From an uncultured Dyadobacter sp. (GTDB lineage Bacteria > Bacteroidota > Bacteroidia > Cytophagales > Spirosomataceae): DNA of 15,513 bases. The position numbers were made by a program, and so were the translations under genes. Numbering within the stretch: position 1 is the first letter of the stretch; every line of letters starts with the position of its first letter. Of the stretch, positions 11,971 through 15,513 are shown piece after piece. The stretch lies in contig CALGRQ010000073.1 of assembly GCA_937880795.1 (NCBI GenBank), forward strand, positions 1 through 15,513. The letters run 5' to 3'. The notes below the pieces were generated by a model that saw nothing but the letters and a program-made list of their open reading frames with translations, was not told where the DNA came from and searched no databases.

Positions 11971-14900
11971 ATGAGGAGTTCTTTACTATTGTTATGCTTG
12001 TTGTGGTCAGGAGTGCTCCTGGCACAGGACAAGATGATTACCGGAAAGGTGGTTGCCGCAGAAGACGGAAGCCCTTTACCTGGTGTTAGTATTCTTTTGA
12101 AAGGGACCGTTTTGGGGACAACTACGAGCTCAGATGGCTCTTATTCGATTAAAGCATCGAACAATGCTACTCTGGTATATAGTTTTATTGGTTTTAACAC
12201 CAAAGAAGAGAATGTAGGTGCGCGTTCCGTCGTAGATGTTACTCTGGAAAGCGATGTAACCGATCTGCACGAGGTAGTAGTTACTGCATTTGGAATCAAG
12301 CGTGATAAAAAAACGCTTGGGTATGGAGTTACTCAGCTTAAAACAGAGGAGCTTACACAAGCCCGCACCACCAATATTACCAATGCCTTGGCTGGTAAAG
12401 TGCCGGGTGTGCGTGTGAGCGGAAGTGGTGGGTCTTTTACTGGATCAAGCATTATTATTCGGGGTAATACTACATTTACGGGTAGTAACCAGCCGTTGTT
12501 TGTGGTGGATGGTATTCCTATTGACAATGGTGGCGGAACTACTCCGCTTCAGACTGGACCTCCTGTATCCAACCGTGGGATTGACATCAACCAGGATGAT
12601 ATTGAGACCATGACGGTTTTGAAAGGGCCATCGGCGGCTGCTCTATATGGTTCTAGGGCGTCTAATGGGGTAATTTTGATAACCACTAAGAAAGGCTCTC
12701 TTAACCAGAAAAATGCGATACAGTTTACCACATCTTATTCGGAAGAGCGTGTAAACCGGACCCCGGATTATCAGAATGAATACGCGCAAGGTACTGGGGG
12801 TAAGTATAATAATGTTTCAAACTCTTCATGGGGTCCAAAAATTGCAGGTCAGACGGTTACAAACTGGTTTGGCGATCAGGAGCAATTAAAAGCCTATCCA
12901 AATAACGTAAAGGATATTTTTACAACGGGTAGAAACTATCAGGGTAATTTGAGTTTTACAGGTGGGTCGGATAAGAATACATTCCGTTTTTCTTATGGTT
13001 ATTTGAAAAACTCAGGTATCATTCCTGGTAACCTTTTGCAGCGCCATAATTTTTCAGTCAATACAGGTTTTCAGGTTACGCCTAAGTTGAATGTAAGTGT
13101 TTCGGCGAATTATATTAACAACCACTCAAAGAGAGCGCAGCAGGGGAATCAGTTGAGTAGTCCATTGTTTCGTGCATGGTTTACACCGCGTAGCTACGAC
13201 TTAACCGGGTTACCGTTTGAAAATGGAGCAGGGGAGCAAACCTATTATGGTGGGCATGACAATCCATACTGGACCATTAAGCATAACCACTATAATGATG
13301 AGGTAAACCGTGTATTCGGTAACGTGGCTTTAAAGTACAACATCAACGACTGGTTGTCTGCGGATTATAAACTGGGCACGGACGTATATTCTACTTTTAT
13401 TCATGGATATGACCAAATTGGTGCTCGTGGAGGTGCTAATGTGAATGCCGGTGGAGCCGGTGGGGTGTTGGAAACACGTAATCAATATAGAAATTTAAAT
13501 TCCAACTTGTTCTTTACGGCAACCAAGGGATTTGGAGACATCAACACAACCTTGATTGTTGGTAATGAGGTTTCTCAAATTTACAACAGAACTTCTACCG
13601 TAGAGGGGTACGAAGTGATTGTTAGGGATTTTGAACAAATGAAAAATACCACTACATATAGTCCTTCCTTTGGTTCAAGTAAAGTGCGCTTGATCGGTTT
13701 GTACGGTGATCTTACTGTGGGTTATAAAAGCATTGCGAGCCTGAACCTGACACTTCGTAATGACTGGTCGTCGACGTTCTTGAAAAATAACCGATCGTAC
13801 CTTTATAATGCAGTTGCGGCTTCATTGAATGTGACTGAACTTTTCCCTATGCTTAAAAATCAGGTTATCGATAATATTAAACTTAGAGGTAATATCGCTA
13901 CGGTTGGTAAAGCCGGAACCGATTTTGTATACAGTACAAACTCCTATTTTGTGGGCGCTGGTTCAGGTGACGGTTTTGGGCCGGTGGTTGACTTCCCTTT
14001 TAACGGACTTCAGGGATTTACATTATCTGACGATGCTGGAAATGCAAAACTGGGGCCTGAGTTTACCACCAATAGGGAGATTGCGGCTGAAATGTCATTT
14101 TTCAAGTCTCGCCTAACGGTTGAAGCGGCTGTTTACAAGCAAAGTTCAAGAGATCTGATCTTCTCTGTGCCGGTTTCGAATGCGTCTGGTATTGGCACAG
14201 TGACCAAGAACGCGGGTAAAATGAATAACAAAGGAGTTGAGTTGGGTATTGGTATTACGCCTATTAGAACCAAATCGCTGGACTGGACTGTGAACTTTAA
14301 CTATACTCAGTTCAAAAGTAAGGTTGAAGAATTGGCAGATGGTGTAGACAATATATTTCTGGGTGGATTCACCACACCAAATATTCGTTTAGTGAGACAA
14401 GATCAGTATGGCCAGATTTATGGAAATGCATATCTACGTGAAAGGCAAAATCCGGACGGAAGTCAGGATAAATCAAGTAGAATGATTATTGGTTCTGATG
14501 GATTACCCAGGATGACTACCGGTGTAGAGAAGATCGGTAACCCAAATCCCAAGTTTCTGTTGGGGATCAATAATAGCTTTACGTTTAAAGGTTTTGGATT
14601 GTCTTTTCTGATTGATATCAAAAAGGGAGGAGATCAGTATAGTCGTAACATTGCCGATATTCGTAGAAACGGAGCTGCTATTGAAACTGCGGAATTTGAG
14701 CGTTTCAATGCGGATGGTACACCAACCAAGCCTTATATATTTGAAGGGGTAACCGCAGGTGGTGAAGTGAATACAGTACCTGTAACGGCAGAGCAGTATT
14801 GGGGTAATAGTGGTAAGTATGTAGCTGCCGAAGGGTATATTCTAGAGACTTCCTGGGTGCGTTTGCGCGAAGCGGCCTTGAGTTACAGAATTCCTAAGGC

Positions 14901-15093
14901 TTCTCTGGCAAAGACTCCTTTTGGAATGGTAGAGGCGAGTGTATTTGGTCGTAACCTGCTGATGCATACGCCTAATTATCCACACCTCGATCCGGAGCAA
15001 AACGCACTGGGTATATCCAATGCACAAGGGTTGGAATTCAACGCGCTTCCGCAGTCTCGTTCCATGGGTGTTTCTCTTAAAGTATCATTCTAG
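11971..15093 (+). CDS. SusC/RagA-family TonB-linked outer membrane receptor
   Basis: SusC-type proteins are 22-strand TonB-dependent outer membrane transporters that, with a SusD lipoprotein lid, import glycans, peptides or other large nutrients. From the ATG at 11971 the protein has 1040 residues. A signal peptide covers residues 1-19 (LLWSGVLLAQ), followed by a carboxypeptidase-regulatory-like domain (about 22-95, ITGKVVAAEDGSPLPGVSI). The TonB-box-like EVVVTAFG is at 101-108. The plug domain (about 113-242) carries the SusC signatures NALAGKVPGVRVSG, IIIRGNTTF and VLKGPSAAALYGSRA. The long barrel ends in SLKVSF, with the usual terminal phenylalanine. The GTG at 11929 would add 14 residues before the signal peptide, so I reject it. 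The gene is followed after 60 bases by a SusD-like gene. The substrate cannot be read from the sequence, and no glycoside hydrolase or peptidase gene is visible to hint at one. Confidence 0.96.
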   Translation: MRSSLLLLCLLWSGVLLAQDKMITGKVVAAEDGSPLPGVSILLKGTVLGTTTSSDGSYSIKASNNATLVYSFIGFNTKEENVGARSVVDVTLESDVTDLHEVVVTAFGIKRDKKTLGYGVTQLKTEELTQARTTNITNALAGKVPGVRVSGSGGSFTGSSIIIRGNTTFTGSNQPLFVVDGIPIDNGGGTTPLQTGPPVSNRGIDINQDDIETMTVLKGPSAAALYGSRASNGVILITTKKGSLNQKNAIQFTTSYSEERVNRTPDYQNEYAQGTGGKYNNVSNSSWGPKIAGQTVTNWFGDQEQLKAYPNNVKDIFTTGRNYQGNLSFTGGSDKNTFRFSYGYLKNSGIIPGNLLQRHNFSVNTGFQVTPKLNVSVSANYINNHSKRAQQGNQLSSPLFRAWFTPRSYDLTGLPFENGAGEQTYYGGHDNPYWTIKHNHYNDEVNRVFGNVALKYNINDWLSADYKLGTDVYSTFIHGYDQIGARGGANVNAGGAGGVLETRNQYRNLNSNLFFTATKGFGDINTTLIVGNEVSQIYNRTSTVEGYEVIVRDFEQMKNTTTYSPSFGSSKVRLIGLYGDLTVGYKSIASLNLTLRNDWSSTFLKNNRSYLYNAVAASLNVTELFPMLKNQVIDNIKLRGNIATVGKAGTDFVYSTNSYFVGAGSGDGFGPVVDFPFNGLQGFTLSDDAGNAKLGPEFTTNREIAAEMSFFKSRLTVEAAVYKQSSRDLIFSVPVSNASGIGTVTKNAGKMNNKGVELGIGITPIRTKSLDWTVNFNYTQFKSKVEELADGVDNIFLGGFTTPNIRLVRQDQYGQIYGNAYLRERQNPDGSQDKSSRMIIGSDGLPRMTTGVEKIGNPNPKFLLGINNSFTFKGFGLSFLIDIKKGGDQYSRNIADIRRNGAAIETAEFERFNADGTPTKPYIFEGVTAGGEVNTVPVTAEQYWGNSGKYVAAEGYILETSWVRLREAALSYRIPKASLAKTPFGMVEASVFGRNLLMHTPNYPHLDPEQNALGISNAQGLEFNALPQSRSMGVSLKVSF

Positions 15094-15109
15094 TCTTTTC
15101 TATGTTTAA

Positions 15110-15123
15110 CACGCTAAGGCGTG
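15110..15123 (+). other. Hairpin between susC and the SusD-like gene
   Basis: CACGC-TAAG-GCGTG is a perfect 5-bp GC-rich stem with a 4-base loop in the 60-base gap. No T-run follows, so it is not a standard terminator. A stem here could stabilise the susC 3' end or tune the ratio of the two products, by inference. Confidence 0.4.
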
Positions 15124-15153
15124 GAGGCAAACAGAAAATTATAATATCATTAA

Positions 15154-15513
15154 ATGAATATGAAAAAAATATCATACATCGTTACTGCTGGTCTCACGTT
15201 GGGGAGCTTTATTTTTTCCGGATGCGATAATTTTCTGGATATTAATACCGACCCTGACAATATTGTTTCGACCAACGCGCCGTTGCCACAGTTGCTTACA
15301 GCTGCGCAGGTGAACCTAGGATTTGAGGGAGGGAGTGATAAGTTTCGTTATACCGCCATCATTGCGCAACACCTTTCGGGGCAAGGCAATCCAACTTATC
15401 AAACCTTCGAATATGATCGGTATAATATATCAGGAAGTGATCAGAACAACCTTTGGTCCAGTATTTTTTCTTCCACGCTGAGTGATCTGGGGTTGATCAT
15501 TAAAAATGCAACG
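15154..15513 (+). CDS. SusD/RagB-family nutrient-binding outer membrane lipoprotein, 3' end cut by the window
   Basis: SusD-like lipoproteins sit on the cell surface as a hinged lid over the SusC barrel and bind the nutrient. Only the first 120 residues are present, with the frame open to the last base. The N-terminus is a lipoprotein signal peptide, and the cysteine at residue 24 lies in a lipobox reading FSGC. Next comes CDNFLDINTDPDNI, a pattern typical of the SusD-like_2 group, and helical sequence suited to the TPR-like SusD fold (PLPQLLTAAQVNLGF). A second ATG at 15160 (residue 3) is an equally good start. Asp at position +2 after the cysteine is compatible with surface export. The place directly after susC on the same strand supports co-transcription and a shared function. 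The signal peptide and the partner are clear; the subgroup assignment rests on the first residues only. Confidence 0.9.
   Translation, partial: MNMKKISYIVTAGLTLGSFIFSGCDNFLDINTDPDNIVSTNAPLPQLLTAAQVNLGFEGGSDKFRYTAIIAQHLSGQGNPTYQTFEYDRYNISGSDQNNLWSSIFSSTLSDLGLIIKNAT

Overview
The window looks like chromosomal DNA from a member of the Bacteroidota, most likely of the order Cytophagales. The evidence is a SusC/SusD-type TonB-dependent outer membrane pair, a lipoprotein Omp85 protein of the TamL type, a short Bacteroidota-type LptE, a SecG with a long low-complexity tail, and promoter-like elements fitting the Bacteroidota -33 TTTG / -7 TAnnTTTG pattern rather than the E. coli -35/-10 pattern. The order-level placement is inferred from gene style. 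No rRNA gene, tRNA, IS element, prophage or CRISPR array was seen.

Layout. (1) Bases 1-615 hold the 3' part of an unrecognised + strand gene. It converges with a LOG-family nucleotide phosphoribohydrolase gene (minus, 641-1222). (2) Bases 5902 to 1250, read on the minus strand, look like one transcription unit: miaB, a sigma-54 activator without a sensor domain, lptE, a one-repeat TPR protein and secG. A consensus-like promoter lies in front of miaB and a strong hairpin/T-tract terminator follows secG. (3) tamL (minus, 5982-8489) has its own terminator just before the miaB promoter. Its TTG start codon shares a base with the ATG of a divergent SpoU/TrmH-type RNA methyltransferase gene (plus, 8489-9256). 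(4) alaA and a YhhQ-type queuosine-precursor transporter gene form a minus-strand pair (11332 to 9268). (5) A 638-base intergenic region (11333-11970) is very AT-rich in its first part. From about 11720 it becomes more GC-balanced and holds a 12-codon leader-like ORF, a hairpin with a nearby T-run, and a second hairpin between direct repeats. (6) A SusC/RagA receptor gene (11971-15093) and the start of a SusD-like lipoprotein gene (15154 to the window end) close the window.

How the genes relate. The middle of the window is mostly envelope biogenesis: LptE (LPS assembly), SecG (protein export), TamL (outer membrane assembly) and the SusC/SusD uptake pair. Two tRNA/rRNA modification functions, MiaB and the TrmH-like enzyme, are mixed in, and YhhQ supplies the queuosine pathway. 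The sigma-54 activator inside the miaB-lptE-secG unit suggests, by inference only, regulation linked to envelope state.

Most of the window is recognisable housekeeping DNA. The parts least explained are the SusC leader region, the sensorless sigma-54 activator in its envelope operon, the zero-gap divergent start of tamL and the methyltransferase gene, and the two unrecognised proteins (1-615 and 1724-2380). I did not find a clearly new multi-gene system.
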